Made by a program: the position numbers and the translations under genes | DNA from: Polaromonas eurypsychrophila | GTDB taxonomy: Bacteria > Pseudomonadota > Gammaproteobacteria > Burkholderiales > Burkholderiaceae_C | Reading direction: 5' to 3' | Length of the DNA: 64,000 bases | Assembly: GCF_014641715.1 (NCBI RefSeq) | Contig: NZ_BMIG01000003.1 | Span: forward strand, 294,869-358,868 | In this document: positions 16,982 to 26,245 of the stretch, one piece after another | Numbering within the stretch: position 1 is the stretch's first letter | Layout of the letters: every line of letters starts with the position of its first letter | The notes under the pieces: generated by a model | Databases searched by the model: none | What the model saw: the letters and a program-made list of their open reading frames with translations, nothing else | Told to the model about the DNA's origin: nothing

Positions 16982-18276
16982 CCGCTATAGCCCGCCATCC
17001 GCGGCACCACCAGCACGAAGTCCGGCCAGACGGTACAGACGGCCAGAGCGGCGATCATCACCAGGTGAAAGGGCCAGACCTCGCGCATCAGCGGTCCCAT
17101 CCGTACATCGGCGACCTTCATCATCATCAGCAGCAGCAAGCCGAACGGCGGCGTACACAGCCCGATCATGATGTTGAACACCGCCACCAGCCCGAAATGC
17201 ACCGGGTCGATGCCCAACGCCACGGCCGTGGGCAGCAGCACCGGCAAAATCACCAGGATGATGGTGGAGCCTTCGAGAAAGCCGCCCAGCAACAGCAGGA
17301 ACACGTTCACCAGCAGCAGGAAGCCCCATGCCGAGAGCTGCAGGCCACCCAACTGCTGGCTCAGCGACGCCGGAATGTTTTCGGAAGTGATGACGTAGTT
17401 GAAGACCAGCGCGCCCGCGATCAGCATGCCGATGGAAATGCTCATGCGGGCGCTGGACAGCAGCGCATCATAGAACTCGGACCACCGCAGCTTGTACAGC
17501 ACGACGCAGATCACCAGGGCGTAAGCGGCTGCGATGCCGGCAGCCTCGGTGGGCGTGGTGATGCCGGTGTACATGCAGCCGAGCAGCAAGAGCGGCAGCA
17601 CCAGCGACGGAAAGGCTTCCCGCGTGATGCGCGGCAGCTCGCGCAGGGGGACCTTTTCCTCCACGGGGAAGTTGCGCGACTTCGCCTGCCACCAGATCAG
17701 TCCCATCTGCACAGCGCCCAGCAGGATACCGGGGAGGATGCCAGCCAGGAACAGGTAGCCGATCGACGTGCCGGAAACCAGCGCATACAGGACGAGCGGA
17801 ATCGACGGCGGCAGAATGGGACCAAGCACCGAGGACACCGCAGTGAGTGCCGCCGCGAATTCGGGCGTGTACTTCTTGTCGCGCGTCATCATCTCCTGCA
17901 TCAGCTTGCCCGAGCCGGCCGCGTCAGCCAGCGCGCTGCCCGACATGGCGGAGAAGACAACGCTCTGCAGCACGTTCACCTGCGCCAGCCCGCCGCGGTA
18001 ACGGCCGACGATTGCATTGCAGAAGATGAGCAGCCGATCGAGGATGCTGCCGTTGCTCATGATGGCCGCGGCCAGGATGAACAGCGGAATGGCGAGCAGC
18101 AGGAAGCTCTGGTTGGTGCCGTTGAGCAACTGCTCGGCGACGGTGCCGATGTCCATGCCACGCATGTAGAGATAAAGCACCGAACCGGCAATCATGGCGT
18201 GGCCCACCGGCACACCCAGCAGGCACAGCCCCAGGATGGTGTAGAGGGCGAAAGCGAAGGGACTGGCGAAGTTCAT
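16978..18276 (-). CDS. TRAP transporter large membrane subunit (DctM)
   Basis: 432-residue inner-membrane subunit with about 12 membrane segments, which carries the substrate translocation path of sodium-driven TRAP uptake. Motifs: LGVPVGHAMIAGSVLYLY, LFILAAAIMSNGSILDRL, SAMSGSALADAAGSGKLM, ILPPSIPLVLYALVSGTSIGYLF. Start at 18276 (MNFASPF) overlaps the DctQ stop; upstream in-frame codons are antisense noise. The neighbouring aroE-type and aroQ-type genes suggest quinate or shikimate as substrate. Confidence 0.93.
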   Translation of the reverse strand: MNFASPFAFALYTILGLCLLGVPVGHAMIAGSVLYLYMRGMDIGTVAEQLLNGTNQSFLLLAIPLFILAAAIMSNGSILDRLLIFCNAIVGRYRGGLAQVNVLQSVVFSAMSGSALADAAGSGKLMQEMMTRDKKYTPEFAAALTAVSSVLGPILPPSIPLVLYALVSGTSIGYLFLAGILPGILLGAVQMGLIWWQAKSRNFPVEEKVPLRELPRITREAFPSLVLPLLLLGCMYTGITTPTEAAGIAAAYALVICVVLYKLRWSEFYDALLSSARMSISIGMLIAGALVFNYVITSENIPASLSQQLGGLQLSAWGFLLLVNVFLLLLGGFLEGSTIILVILPVLLPTAVALGIDPVHFGLVAVFNIMIGLCTPPFGLLLLMMMKVADVRMGPLMREVWPFHLVMIAALAVCTVWPDFVLVVPRMAGYSG

Positions 18277-18785
18277 ATGGCGGAAGTGGTAGCAGCGTCG
18301 GGAGCGCGGGGCGCCGGCAATGTGCCGCGGATGGCGCGCACCAGCGTGCGCAGAGCGCGCAGCAGGACGGCGACGACAAAAACGATATAAATCGAATAGG
18401 TGAAGTCCATGCGTATGCCCATGTAGGAACTTTTTTCCACCTTCATGAATGCAACGTACTCGTACGCGGGCTTGAGCGACATGCCGAAGAACACGATGAC
18501 GCACAAGGCGCCCAGCCCCGCGAGCACACGCCTCCCATTCGGTCCCATCCGGTCGACGAGAATCTCGATGCGGATCTCCTCGTCGTCCTTAAGCACGAAG
18601 GCGGCCCCCCACAGCACCAGCCAGAGCCAGGCCGCGAGCGACAGCTCGGTGGTCCAGCCCACCGGCCAGTTGAAGACGTAGCGCAGGACGATCTGGATGA
18701 TGAAGGCGGCAAAGATCACCGCCAGCAGGGTCGCGGCCACCGCTTCTGCAAAACGGTGGAGCTGTTTGAGAATGTGATCGATCAT
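18273..18785 (-). CDS. TRAP transporter small membrane subunit (DctQ)
   Basis: 170-residue four-helix membrane protein typical of DctQ: AVAATLLAVIFAAFIIQIVLRYV, then LSLAAWLWLVLWGAAFVLKDDEEIRIEIL, and GLGALCVIVFFGMSL. It pairs with DctM. The ATG at 18785 is preferred because it follows AAAGGGAC; an ATG 30 bases upstream has no SD. A hairpin with ACCGGC/GCCGGT lies in the gap before dctP. Confidence 0.9.
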   Translation of the reverse strand: MIDHILKQLHRFAEAVAATLLAVIFAAFIIQIVLRYVFNWPVGWTTELSLAAWLWLVLWGAAFVLKDDEEIRIEILVDRMGPNGRRVLAGLGALCVIVFFGMSLKPAYEYVAFMKVEKSSYMGIRMDFTYSIYIVFVVAVLLRALRTLVRAIRGTLPAPRAPDAATTSAI

Positions 18786-18915
18786 CGTCCCTTTCACTGA
18801 CGCGCCATCCGGCACGCCTGCAAGCCATGTGATTCCGGCGCCGCCGCAGAACCGGCTTGGCCGGTCGCTGGTGGCATCCCCTGGAGAGTGAGACGGCCAA
18901 AGGCCGTTTCGGGGC

Positions 18916-19905
18916 CTATTTCATCGCGTTGATCTGGGCCAGCATGCCGGCCGGCCAGACCTTGGCTTCGTCGGACGCCAGGTAGACCTTTTGCGCATAG
19001 TCGCGGAAGGCATTGAGGTTGGGCACGTAAACGTCAAGCCCGCCCTTGCGGAAGCTGTCAGCCAGTTCGGCCTCGCGTTTCTGGTGCTCGGCCGTGCTCC
19101 AGGCGATGGCCTTGTCGGCAGCAGCCTGGAAGGCGCGCTGCTTCTGCGGGTTCATCGCGTTCCAGGTCTTCATGTTGACCGTGAGCAGGTCATAGGCCAC
19201 CAGGTGCGAGGTCAGCACGATCTGCGACATCACTTCGTTGAACTTCATGTTCTGGACGTTGGGCAGCGGGTTGTCCTGGCCATCGACAGAACCGGTCTGC
19301 AAGCCGGTGTAGGTCTCGGCGTAGGCCATCGGCGTCGGATTGGCGCCGATCGAGCGGCCCAGCAACTGCCAGGCATCGCCGGGGGGCATGCGCAACTTCA
19401 CGCCCTGCAAGTCAGCCGGGGTGTTGACCTTTTTCTTCGGCTTCAGGCCCACGTGGCGGGTGCCGAAGAACGTGGGGCCCAGGATCTTCACCTTCAGCTG
19501 GTCTTCGACCATCTTTTTCATCTGCGCCCCCTGCTCGCTGGCAAAGAACTGGTTCAGGTGGTTGGCATCGCGGAATACGTAGGCCGCGGTCAGCAGCGAC
19601 CAGGCCGGCACCTGCTTGGAAATGTCCTGCGGCGCGATGTTTCCCATCTCGAGGTTGTCGCGCTGCAGCGCCACCAGCTCCGTGCCCTGGCGGAACAGCG
19701 TGGAGTTCAGGTGCATCTCGACCTTGAAATCGGCGGAGACCTCTTTGGTGAACTGGTTCATCATCTCCGCGCGGATGTCCTTGTCGGAGAAAACGGCGGC
19801 GAAGCGGATGGTGGGCGGGCTCTGCGCCCATGCCGGCAGGATGGTGCCGGCAGCGAGTGCGCCTCCAGCGCCCAGCAGTGTGCGTCGATCAATGAAATGG
19901 TTCAT
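18916..19905 (-). CDS. TRAP transporter periplasmic binding protein (DctP)
   Basis: 329-residue solute-binding protein. Its N-terminus (DRRTLLGAGGALAAG, cleavage after AWAQ) is a signal peptide with a twin Arg, so export may be by Tat or Sec. The conserved Arg that clamps the substrate carboxylate is in KLRMPPGDAW near residue 173, with GLQTGSVDGQDNPLPN near 209. It belongs to the DctP/YiaO group. A long gap to dctQ contains a hairpin that may set relative expression. Confidence 0.92.
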   Translation of the reverse strand: MNHFIDRRTLLGAGGALAAGTILPAWAQSPPTIRFAAVFSDKDIRAEMMNQFTKEVSADFKVEMHLNSTLFRQGTELVALQRDNLEMGNIAPQDISKQVPAWSLLTAAYVFRDANHLNQFFASEQGAQMKKMVEDQLKVKILGPTFFGTRHVGLKPKKKVNTPADLQGVKLRMPPGDAWQLLGRSIGANPTPMAYAETYTGLQTGSVDGQDNPLPNVQNMKFNEVMSQIVLTSHLVAYDLLTVNMKTWNAMNPQKQRAFQAAADKAIAWSTAEHQKREAELADSFRKGGLDVYVPNLNAFRDYAQKVYLASDEAKVWPAGMLAQINAMK

Positions 19906-19944
19906 GGTTGTCTCCTGAGGTGTTGTGATGAAGGAACGGTGAAA

Positions 19945-20397
19945 TCAGGGTGCCGGCGCAGCCGCCAGACTCTGGGCCAGGGCTCGAATCGCCAGCTCGT
20001 AGCCGAACGGGCCGAAGCCGCAGATGACGCCTGTGGCTGCCAGCGACACCAGCGAACTTTGATACAGTGCGTCGCGCTTGTGGATGTTGGTCACATGGAC
20101 TTCGGCAATCGGCTGGTCCAGTGTCTTGAGCGCATCCAGCAGCGGGATAGAACGAAAGGACAGACCGGCCGGGTTGATGACGACGGCAGCGGCTTTCTCG
20201 CGCGCTTCCTGCACCCAGTCGACCAAAACGCCTTCATGGTTGGTCTGGCGAAACTCGCAACCCAGCCCCAACTCTCCAGCCACGCGCTGGCACAACTGCG
20301 CCACCTCTGCCAGCGTCGTGTTGCCATACAGCTGCGGCTCGCGCACGCCCAGCAGGTTGAGGTTGGGGCCGTTGAGAACGTAGATGGTGCGGCTCAT
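19945..20397 (-). CDS. Type II 3-dehydroquinate dehydratase-like protein with altered active site
   Basis: 150-residue AroQ/QsuC-fold protein. The catalytic Arg19 and Tyr24 (GVREPQLYG), Asn12, Asn75 and His101 are kept, and numbering matches M. tuberculosis AroQ without gaps. Substrate contacts differ: Phe at 81 instead of His (AGLSFRSIP), Tyr at 112 instead of Arg, and Thr at 103 instead of Ser. It is first in the TRAP operon, consistent with catabolic quinate/shikimate dehydration, but the changes could mean a different ligand. Confidence 0.8.
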   Translation of the reverse strand: MSRTIYVLNGPNLNLLGVREPQLYGNTTLAEVAQLCQRVAGELGLGCEFRQTNHEGVLVDWVQEAREKAAAVVINPAGLSFRSIPLLDALKTLDQPIAEVHVTNIHKRDALYQSSLVSLAATGVICGFGPFGYELAIRALAQSLAAAPAP

Positions 20398-20498
20398 GCG
20401 GCACGAATCAGGTAAATGAAATTGCAGAACAAGGCTTGTCTCCGGGGTGCGCTATCAGGGCAATTCGTTGGATTGCTGGCAATTCTGCTGGCCTGATG

Positions 20499-20529
20499 GG
20501 AAAATGTTTCTAAACTGGAAACACATTCC
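20499..20529. promoter_or_regulatory. Candidate IclR operator
   Basis: GGAAAATGTTTC-7-GAAACACATTCC is an imperfect dyad (10 of 12 paired positions; inner TGTTTC/GAAACA perfect) ending 10 bases before the ATG of the IclR gene and about 100 bases upstream of aroQ. It is the best dyad in the divergent promoter region. Confidence 0.5.
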
Positions 20530-20539
20530 ATATTACAAA

Positions 20540-21334
20540 ATGAACCTCGCACTTGAACGCGGCCTGGCCGTGCTGGAACACCTGACCCGCTATCCGGAAG
20601 GCTTGCCGCTGTCACTGCTTGCCTCGGAGCTCGACATTCCACTCAGCGCCTGCCACCGCCTGCTCGCAGACTTGCAGCAGCGTGGGTACGTGCGCCAGGC
20701 GCGCAAACAGGGCGACTATGTGCTCACGCTCAAGATGGTGTCGCTGGGGTTGGGCTTTCTGAGCAGCGCGGGCATTGTTGATGTCGCCGAGCCGCTGCTT
20801 GAGCGGCTTGCCCAAACTTCCGGCGAGCTGGTGCGCCTGTCCATCATTGATGACGACCGCCTGACCTGGGTTGCCAAGTCGCAGGGCATGCGGCAAACCG
20901 GGCTGCGCTACGACCCCGACATGGGCATGGATGCGCGGCTGTCCTGCACGGCATCAGGTCACGCCTGGCTGATGAGCCTGAGCGACGAGCGGGCGCTGGG
21001 GCTGGTCTCGCGGCAGGGGTTCGGCCTGCCTTCGGCGTATGGCCCAAAGGCTCCGACCACCCTCAAGGCTTTGCTGGGTTTTCTGCATGCGGCGCGTGTG
21101 CGCGGCTACGCCATGATCGACGAGGTCTTCGCGCCCGGCATGGCAGCCATGGCCGCCCCAGTATGTCGTCGCAAGGAAGTGATCGGCGTGATCAGTATTG
21201 CAGGACCACGCTCACGGCTGGATAGCGCACTCATGCACGAACTCGCACCCGCGCTGCTAAGTTCGGCTGCGCAGCTTGGACCGATCAGCAACGCCTCCAC
21301 CCTGTTCGGCCGACCGCCGCTGGGAAAAGGCTGA
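20540..21334 (+). CDS. IclR family transcriptional regulator
   Basis: 264-residue regulator: an N-terminal winged helix (LASELDIPLSACHRLLADLQQRGYVRQ, residues about 28-55) and a C-terminal effector domain (SGELVRLSIIDDDRLTWVAKSQG; RGYAMIDEVFAPGMAAMAAPV). It is divergent from the aroQ-dctPQM-dehydrogenase operon, so it most likely controls that operon in response to quinate, shikimate or protocatechuate. The start at 20540 (MNLALERGLAVLEHL) matches the family; the open frame upstream contains the candidate operator. Confidence 0.9.
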   Translation: MNLALERGLAVLEHLTRYPEGLPLSLLASELDIPLSACHRLLADLQQRGYVRQARKQGDYVLTLKMVSLGLGFLSSAGIVDVAEPLLERLAQTSGELVRLSIIDDDRLTWVAKSQGMRQTGLRYDPDMGMDARLSCTASGHAWLMSLSDERALGLVSRQGFGLPSAYGPKAPTTLKALLGFLHAARVRGYAMIDEVFAPGMAAMAAPVCRRKEVIGVISIAGPRSRLDSALMHELAPALLSSAAQLGPISNASTLFGRPPLGKG

Positions 21335-21350
21335 AATTACGCCGTCCCCG

Positions 21351-23198
21351 TCATTCGACGGTCACGCTCTTTGCAAGATTGCGCGGTTTGTCAACATCGG
21401 TGCCGCGTGCCACTGCCGTGTGATAGGCCAGCAATTGCAGTGGCACCACGTGCAGCAGCGGACTTAGGGCGCCGTAGTGCTCGGGCATGCGGATCACATG
21501 CAGGCCGTCACCGCTTGCTATTTTGGTGTCTGCATCAGCCAGCACATACAGCACGCCGCCGCGGGCGCGAACTTCCTGCATGTTGCTCTTGAGTTTTTCC
21601 ACTAGGCTGTCGTTGGGCGCGACAGTGACCACCGGCATGGCGCTGGTCACCAAAGCCAGCGGGCCGTGTTTGAGCTCGCCGGCCGGGTAGGCTTCGGCGT
21701 GGATGTAGCTGATCTCTTTCAGCTTGAGGGCGCCTTCCAGCGCAATCGGGTAATGCAGCCCGCGGCCGAGAAAAAGGGCATTTTCCATCTTGGCGAAGTC
21801 TTCGGCCCAGGCAATAACCTGCGGCTCCAGCGCCAGCACCGCTTGCAGCGCGGCCGGCAGATGCCGCATGGCCTTGAGGTGGGTGGCTTCTTCTTCATCA
21901 CTGAGCTTGCCTTTGCTTTGCGCCAGCGCGAGTGTCAACAGAAACAGGGCGGCCAGTTGCGTGGTGAAAGCCTTGGTGGAAGCCACGCCGATCTCGACGC
22001 CGGCGCGCGTGATGTAGGCCAGCTTGCATTCGCGCACCATCGCCGAGGTCGACACATTGCAGATGGTCAGCGTCTGGGTCATGCCCAGCGACTGCGCATG
22101 GCGCAGCGCCGCGAGGGTGTCGGCGGTTTCGCCGCTCTGGGTGATGGTGACCACCAGCGACCTGGGGTTGGGCACTGACGTACGGTAGCGGTATTCGCTG
22201 GCGACTTCCACTTGCGTCGGGATGCCTGCAATCGATTCAAGCCAGTACTTGGCCGCGCAGCCGCTGTAGTAGCTGGTGCCGCAAGCCAGGATCAGTACCG
22301 AGTCAATGTCCTTGAAGACGCGGAAGGCCTCGTCACCGAACAGCTCGGGCGTGATGCCTGTGATGCCTTCGAGCGTGTCGCCGATGGCGCGGGGCTGCTC
22401 GAAGATCTCTTTCTGCATGTAGTGACGGTACGGGCCGAGCTCGGCCGCACCGCTGTGCGCCTGCACGGTCTTGACCTCGCGCTGCACGGCCTTGTGCTCA
22501 CGGTCAATGACCCAGTACTTGCCGAGCTGCATGTCCACCAGGTCACCTTCTTCCAGATACAGGATCTGGTCGGTCACGCCGGCCAGCGCCATCGCGTCGC
22601 TGGCCAGGAAGTTCTCGGTCTTGTCCTTGCCGACGCCCAGGATTAGCGGTGAGCCCGCGCGTGCGCCGACCACGCGGTGCGGCTCATCCTTGCAAAACGC
22701 GGCAATTGCGTAGGCCCCGTGCAACTGGCGCGTTGCGGCCTTGAGGGCTTCGAACAGGTCGCCGTCATACAGGCTGTCCATCAGGTGCACGATGACCTCG
22801 GTGTCTGTCTGGCTGGAAAATACATAACCCTTAGCTTGCAGCGCGGCGCGCAGCTCATCATGGTTCTCGATGATGCCGTTGTGCACCAGCGCCACCTTGC
22901 CGGGCTTGTTCGCCGCTTCGCCCGTGCCGTGGCTGAAGTGCGGGTGCGCGTTGTGCACAGCAGGCGCGCCATGTGTGGCCCAGCGCGTGTGGGCGATGCC
23001 GGTGCCGCTTTCCAGTTTGTCGCTACTGACCTGCTCCATCAGCTCGGTCACGCGCGAGGTACTGCGCGCGCGTTTGAGGCCGTCTGCATAAATGGCGACG
23101 CCGCAGGAGTCGTAGCCTCGATACTCCAGGCGCTGCAGGCCCTGCACCAGGATGGGAACAATATTTCGAGTCGAAACCGACGCCACAATGCCGCACAT
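21351..23198 (-). CDS. glmS: Glutamine-fructose-6-phosphate aminotransferase
   Basis: 615-residue enzyme making glucosamine-6-phosphate for peptidoglycan and LPS. The N-terminal nucleophile Cys follows the initiator Met (MCGIVASVS), [10 protein letters not shown] is in the glutaminase domain, two SIS domains follow ([31 protein letters not shown]), and the C-terminus is KSVTVE. The gene is divergent from an AsnC-type regulator across a very AT-rich gap. No glmS ribozyme is expected in this group and none is evident. Confidence 0.96.
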   Translation of the reverse strand: MCGIVASVSTRNIVPILVQGLQRLEYRGYDSCGVAIYADGLKRARSTSRVTELMEQVSSDKLESGTGIAHTRWATHGAPAVHNAHPHFSHGTGEAANKPGKVALVHNGIIENHDELRAALQAKGYVFSSQTDTEVIVHLMDSLYDGDLFEALKAATRQLHGAYAIAAFCKDEPHRVVGARAGSPLILGVGKDKTENFLASDAMALAGVTDQILYLEEGDLVDMQLGKYWVIDREHKAVQREVKTVQAHSGAAELGPYRHYMQKEIFEQPRAIGDTLEGITGITPELFGDEAFRVFKDIDSVLILACGTSYYSGCAAKYWLESIAGIPTQVEVASEYRYRTSVPNPRSLVVTITQSGETADTLAALRHAQSLGMTQTLTICNVSTSAMVRECKLAYITRAGVEIGVASTKAFTTQLAALFLLTLALAQSKGKLSDEEEATHLKAMRHLPAALQAVLALEPQVIAWAEDFAKMENALFLGRGLHYPIALEGALKLKEISYIHAEAYPAGELKHGPLALVTSAMPVVTVAPNDSLVEKLKSNMQEVRARGGVLYVLADADTKIASGDGLHVIRMPEHYGALSPLLHVVPLQLLAYHTAVARGTDVDKPRNLAKSVTVE

Positions 23199-23344
23199 AA
23201 ACTGCTCCAGAGAAAAACAATGAGCGGATATTAGGCTTAAGATATTTTTTTGAATCTACATTTTTTGTTAAAAATATAGTATAAATTTCATGCACTTCAA
23301 TTTTTGAAATATTCTTTCAAACAACATAAAGTTATGGAATAAAA
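23199..23344. promoter_or_regulatory. AT-rich divergent promoter region
   Basis: About 145 bases between glmS and the AsnC gene, markedly AT-rich compared with surroundings (runs such as ATATTTTTTTG and TTAAAAATATAGTATAAATTT). TATAGT and TATAAA-like -10 candidates occur on the plus strand. Lrp/AsnC proteins favour such DNA, so autoregulation is plausible. Confidence 0.4.
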
Positions 23345-23827
23345 TTGATTTTTGACGTCGATGAAACTGACATCAAACTGCTTGAAGTCTTGCAGGACGA
23401 TGCCTCGCTAAGCAACCAGGCACTGGCAGCCCGTGTGTTTATTTCGCCGCCAACCTGCTTGCGGCGCGTCAAGCGCCTGCGGGATGCCGGTGTGATTGAG
23501 CGAGAAATCGCGATTCTCAACCCCGACAAGCTGGCCAGCGCGTTAAGCCACGGCCTGACAGCGCTGGTTGAAATTACGCTGGATCAGCAGGGCACCGAAT
23601 GGCAGGAAGCATTCGAAGCCCGCGTGACGCCGGACAGCGCGGTGCAGCAGTGTTACCGCGTCTCGCCCGGCCCGGACTTTGTGCTGGTGGTGCACGTCAG
23701 CGACATGCCGGCCTATCTGGCGCTGGCACAGCGCTTGTTTATCAGCGATGCGAATGTGCGTAACGTCAAGGCGTTTTTCAGCGTCAAGCGCTCGAAGTTT
23801 GAGCCGAGATTGCTGTTGGCCCAATAG
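23345..23827 (+). CDS. Lrp/AsnC family transcriptional regulator
   Basis: 160-residue regulator: helix-turn-helix DETDIKLLEVLQDDASLSNQ ... PPTCLRRVKRL in the first 50 residues, then a RAM ligand domain (VQQCYRVSPGPDFVLVVHV). The frame has no ATG near the N-terminus; a TTG at 23345 gives the expected start (MIFDVDETD). The neighbour glmS is divergent. Target amino acid unknown. Confidence 0.88.
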   Translation: MIFDVDETDIKLLEVLQDDASLSNQALAARVFISPPTCLRRVKRLRDAGVIEREIAILNPDKLASALSHGLTALVEITLDQQGTEWQEAFEARVTPDSAVQQCYRVSPGPDFVLVVHVSDMPAYLALAQRLFISDANVRNVKAFFSVKRSKFEPRLLLAQ

Positions 23828-23835
23828 ATACATGG

Positions 23836-23862
23836 GTAAGAAGCTACTGAATTCATAGCATC
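23836..23862. repeat. G-family core fragment
   Basis: AGCTACTGAATTCATAGC has the GCTA..TAGC core of the G family. It lies just after the AsnC gene and before the first L element. Confidence 0.5.
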
Positions 23863-23902
23863 ACAGCTGCCGCAGTAGTTCGTTCTGGACAGTAGTTTCA
23901 AC

Positions 23903-24353
23903 TCCCCACTCCCACCCCTGACCCCTCCCTCGCCCCGCTGGGCGATGGAGGGGGACTTCATTTGGCTGCATGTGCTGCGCTCGCGTGCAAACATGACGGT
24001 CTGTTGGGATTCCCGTGCAGGAAGCGCTGCGCGCTCCCTGCACTCCGGATTTTGTCCGAGCATGGGTCCCCCACCCGTCGGGCTGGGCCGAGGAGCGCAA
24101 CCGAAAGTGGATCAGGACGAGCGATTGTCTGAGCGTGCGAGTGCTAGCTCGGCCCCACTTTCGGCGAGCACCGCAGGTTGCCCATAGCGAAGCGAAGGGA
24201 CCCAGACCATCTGGGTCGCCTTTCTTTTCCTTAGGTTTTTTGGCGACGCAAAGAAAAGTAAGTCGCCCGCCGGGGAGAGACCCGGCTTGCTGGCACATCC
24301 CAACAGCACGAGTTATCAAACATGGATCCCGGATCAAGTCCAGGATAACCACA
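23903..24353. repeat. L element, copy A
   Basis: About 450 bases: starts CCACTCCCACCCCTGACCCC, then GCTGGGCGATGG, a variable hairpin (24016-24044: GTGCAGG..AGCGC / GCGCT..CCTGCAC), CCCACCCGTCGGGCTGGGCC, GATTGTCTGAGCG, a second hairpin around GGCGACGC, and an R-family arm at the end. Copies B (24462-24747) and C (32886-33381) share this layout. Short ORFs within it are not convincing genes. Confidence 0.85.
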
Positions 24354-24370
24354 TACGCGATGGAAGGCCC

Positions 24371-24402
24371 ATTTCGCTATGAATTTAATAGCTAATTGCG
24401 CC
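24371..24402. repeat. G-family repeat following L copy A
   Basis: CGCTATGAATTTAATAGC then TAATTGCGCCCGATGGG. An almost identical copy follows L copy B at 24768, so the duplicated block includes both elements. Confidence 0.75.
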
Positions 24403-24461
24403 CGATGGGCATGGGGTAGAGAGATCTGAACGCACAGACTCGTAAAGGTCTGACCCTCTCT

Positions 24462-24747
24462 CCACCCGCCGGGCTGGGCCGAGGAGCGCAGCCGAAAGTG
24501 GATCAGGGCGAGCGATTGTCTGAGCGAAGCGAGTTTGAGCTAGCCCCCCTTTAACGGCGAGCACCGCAGGTTGCCCGCAGCGAAGCGGAGGGACCCGGAC
24601 CATCGGGTCGCCTTCTCTTTGCTTACTTTCTCTTGGCGACGCAAGAGAAAGTGAGTCGCCCGCCGGGGTGAGACCCGGCTTGCTGGCACATCCCAGCAGC
24701 ACGAGTTATCAAGCATGGATCCCGGATCAAGTCCGGGATAACAACAT
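24462..24747. repeat. L element, copy B (5' shortened)
   Basis: Starts at CACCCGCCGGGCTGGGCC and lacks the first third with the variable hairpin. The second hairpin is perfect: ACTTTCTCTTG / CAAGAGAAAGT around the loop GCGACG. It ends with an R-family arm ATCCCGGATCAAGTCCGGGAT. Together with copy A it forms a direct duplication of about 350 bases including the flanking G repeat. Confidence 0.85.
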
Positions 24748-24767
24748 GCGCGATGGAAGGAACATTT

Positions 24768-24815
24768 CGCTATGAATTTAATAGCTGATTGCGCCCGATG
24801 TACATGGGCCGGAGG
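24768..24815. repeat. G-family repeat following L copy B
   Basis: CGCTATGAATTTAATAGC, TGATTGCGCCCGATG, then CATGGGCCGGAGGCC: a nearly complete G unit just downstream of the glmU stop. Confidence 0.75.
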
Positions 24816-24832
24816 CCTGAATCACTTGAAAG

Positions 24833-26245
24833 CTACGCTTTGGGCGCTTTCGCCGGCCGCTGCCAACTCGTCAGACTGACCTGCTTGCCCCGCGCCACGT
24901 TCAGCGTGCCGGGCGGCGTGCTTTTGGTGATGGTGGAGCCGGCGCCCACGGTGCCGCCTGCGCCTATGGTCACCGGCGCCACCAGCACGCAGTTGCTGCC
25001 GATGTGCACATCGGCCTCGATCACAGTGCGATGCTTGTTGGCGCCGTCGTAGTTGGCGGTGATGCTGCCAGCGCCATAGTTGACGCGTTCTCCCAGGACG
25101 GCGTCGCCGACGTAGGCCAGGTGATTGGCCTTGGCGCCTCTCGCCAGGCTGGCATTCTTGACTTCGACAAAGTTACCGATATGCACCTCGGCGCCCAGTT
25201 GCGCGCCCGGCCGCAAGCGTGCAAACGGGCCGACCAGCGCACCTTCGCCGACCTGTACACCGAGCTTCTCCCCATCGATGTGGGTGAAGGGGTGGATCAC
25301 CGCGCCAGCGGCGATGCTGGCGTTGGCGATCATGCAATGGGCGCCGATGCGCACGCCTTCGCCCAGTGTTACTGCGCCGTCAAAAATGCAGTTGACGTCG
25401 ATCTCCACGTCTTGCGCGCAGTCCAGCGTTCCGCGCACATCAAACCGGGCCGGGTCCGCCAGGCGCACGCCCTGCTCCATCAGCGCCGTCGCAATCCGTA
25501 GCTGGTAGACCCGCTCCAGCTCAGCCAACTGCACCGGGCTGTTGACACCAGCGACCTGGGCGGCGTCGGTGATCTGGTGCGCCACCACGGCCACGCCATC
25601 CGCCACCGCAAACTTCACGATGTCGGTCAGGTAGTACTCGTTCTGGGCGTTTTTGTTGTCGAGCCGGGCCAGCCAGCCGCGCAGCAGCCGGGTCGGCACC
25701 GCCATGATGCCGCTGTAGATTTCGGAGAGGGTGCGTTCGGCCTCGCTGGCGTCCTTGTGCTCCACGATGGCGCGTACCTGTGCCGAGGGCTCCTTGCCGG
25801 CGCGAACGATGCGGCCGTAACCCGTGGGGTCGGCCATGCTCAGCGTCAGCAGCGCCAGCCGCTGGCCGTCGCATTGCGCCAGCAGGGCTTGCAGGGTGTC
25901 GGCCTGCATCAAAGGCACGTCGCCCGACAGCACCAGCGTGACGCCGTCGTCGCCCAGCAGCGGGATGGCCTGCTGCACCGCATGGCCGGTGCCGAGCTGG
26001 GGCTCCTGCCGCGCAAAAGCCAGTTGCAGGCCGCCAGGCGCCGCTGCGGTAAGGGCGGCCTCGACTTCGGCGGCGCCGTGGCCCGTGATCACCACCGCCC
26101 GCCGCGCCGATAACCGCGCTGCACAGTCAATCACATGGGTCAGCAGCGCACGACCGCCCAAACGGTGTAACACTTTGGGCAGCCGGCTTTTCATCCGGGT
26201 GCCTTTGCCCGCTGCCATGATGACGACATCAACTGGAGTTGCCAT
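24833..26245 (-). CDS. glmU: Bifunctional UDP-GlcNAc pyrophosphorylase / glucosamine-1-P acetyltransferase
   Basis: 470-residue enzyme making UDP-GlcNAc in two steps. The N-terminal uridyltransferase has VVIMAAGKGTRMKSRLPKVL at residues 7-26 and LVLSGDVPLMQ. The C-terminal left-handed beta helix carries hexapeptide repeats and the acetyl-CoA site (HIGNFVEVKNA, NYGAGSITANYDG). The ATG at 26245 shares its bases with the ATG of the divergent lipoprotein (CATG), so promoters must lie inside the partner gene. Confidence 0.95.
   Translation of the reverse strand: MATPVDVVIMAAGKGTRMKSRLPKVLHRLGGRALLTHVIDCAARLSARRAVVITGHGAAEVEAALTAAAPGGLQLAFARQEPQLGTGHAVQQAIPLLGDDGVTLVLSGDVPLMQADTLQALLAQCDGQRLALLTLSMADPTGYGRIVRAGKEPSAQVRAIVEHKDASEAERTLSEIYSGIMAVPTRLLRGWLARLDNKNAQNEYYLTDIVKFAVADGVAVVAHQITDAAQVAGVNSPVQLAELERVYQLRIATALMEQGVRLADPARFDVRGTLDCAQDVEIDVNCIFDGAVTLGEGVRIGAHCMIANASIAAGAVIHPFTHIDGEKLGVQVGEGALVGPFARLRPGAQLGAEVHIGNFVEVKNASLARGAKANHLAYVGDAVLGERVNYGAGSITANYDGANKHRTVIEADVHIGSNCVLVAPVTIGAGGTVGAGSTITKSTPPGTLNVARGKQVSLTSWQRPAKAPKA

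Noticed and set aside
16972..18390. 472-residue plus-strand ORF
   Set aside because: His/Gln-rich translation antisense to the TRAP membrane subunit genes.
18991..20415. 474-residue plus-strand ORF
   Set aside because: Antisense to dctP and the aroQ-like gene.
24112..24702. Hypothetical minus-strand proteins MLLGCASKPGL..
   Set aside because: Both lie in L element copies A and B and follow the repeat; their similarity reflects DNA repetition, not a gene family with evidence of function.
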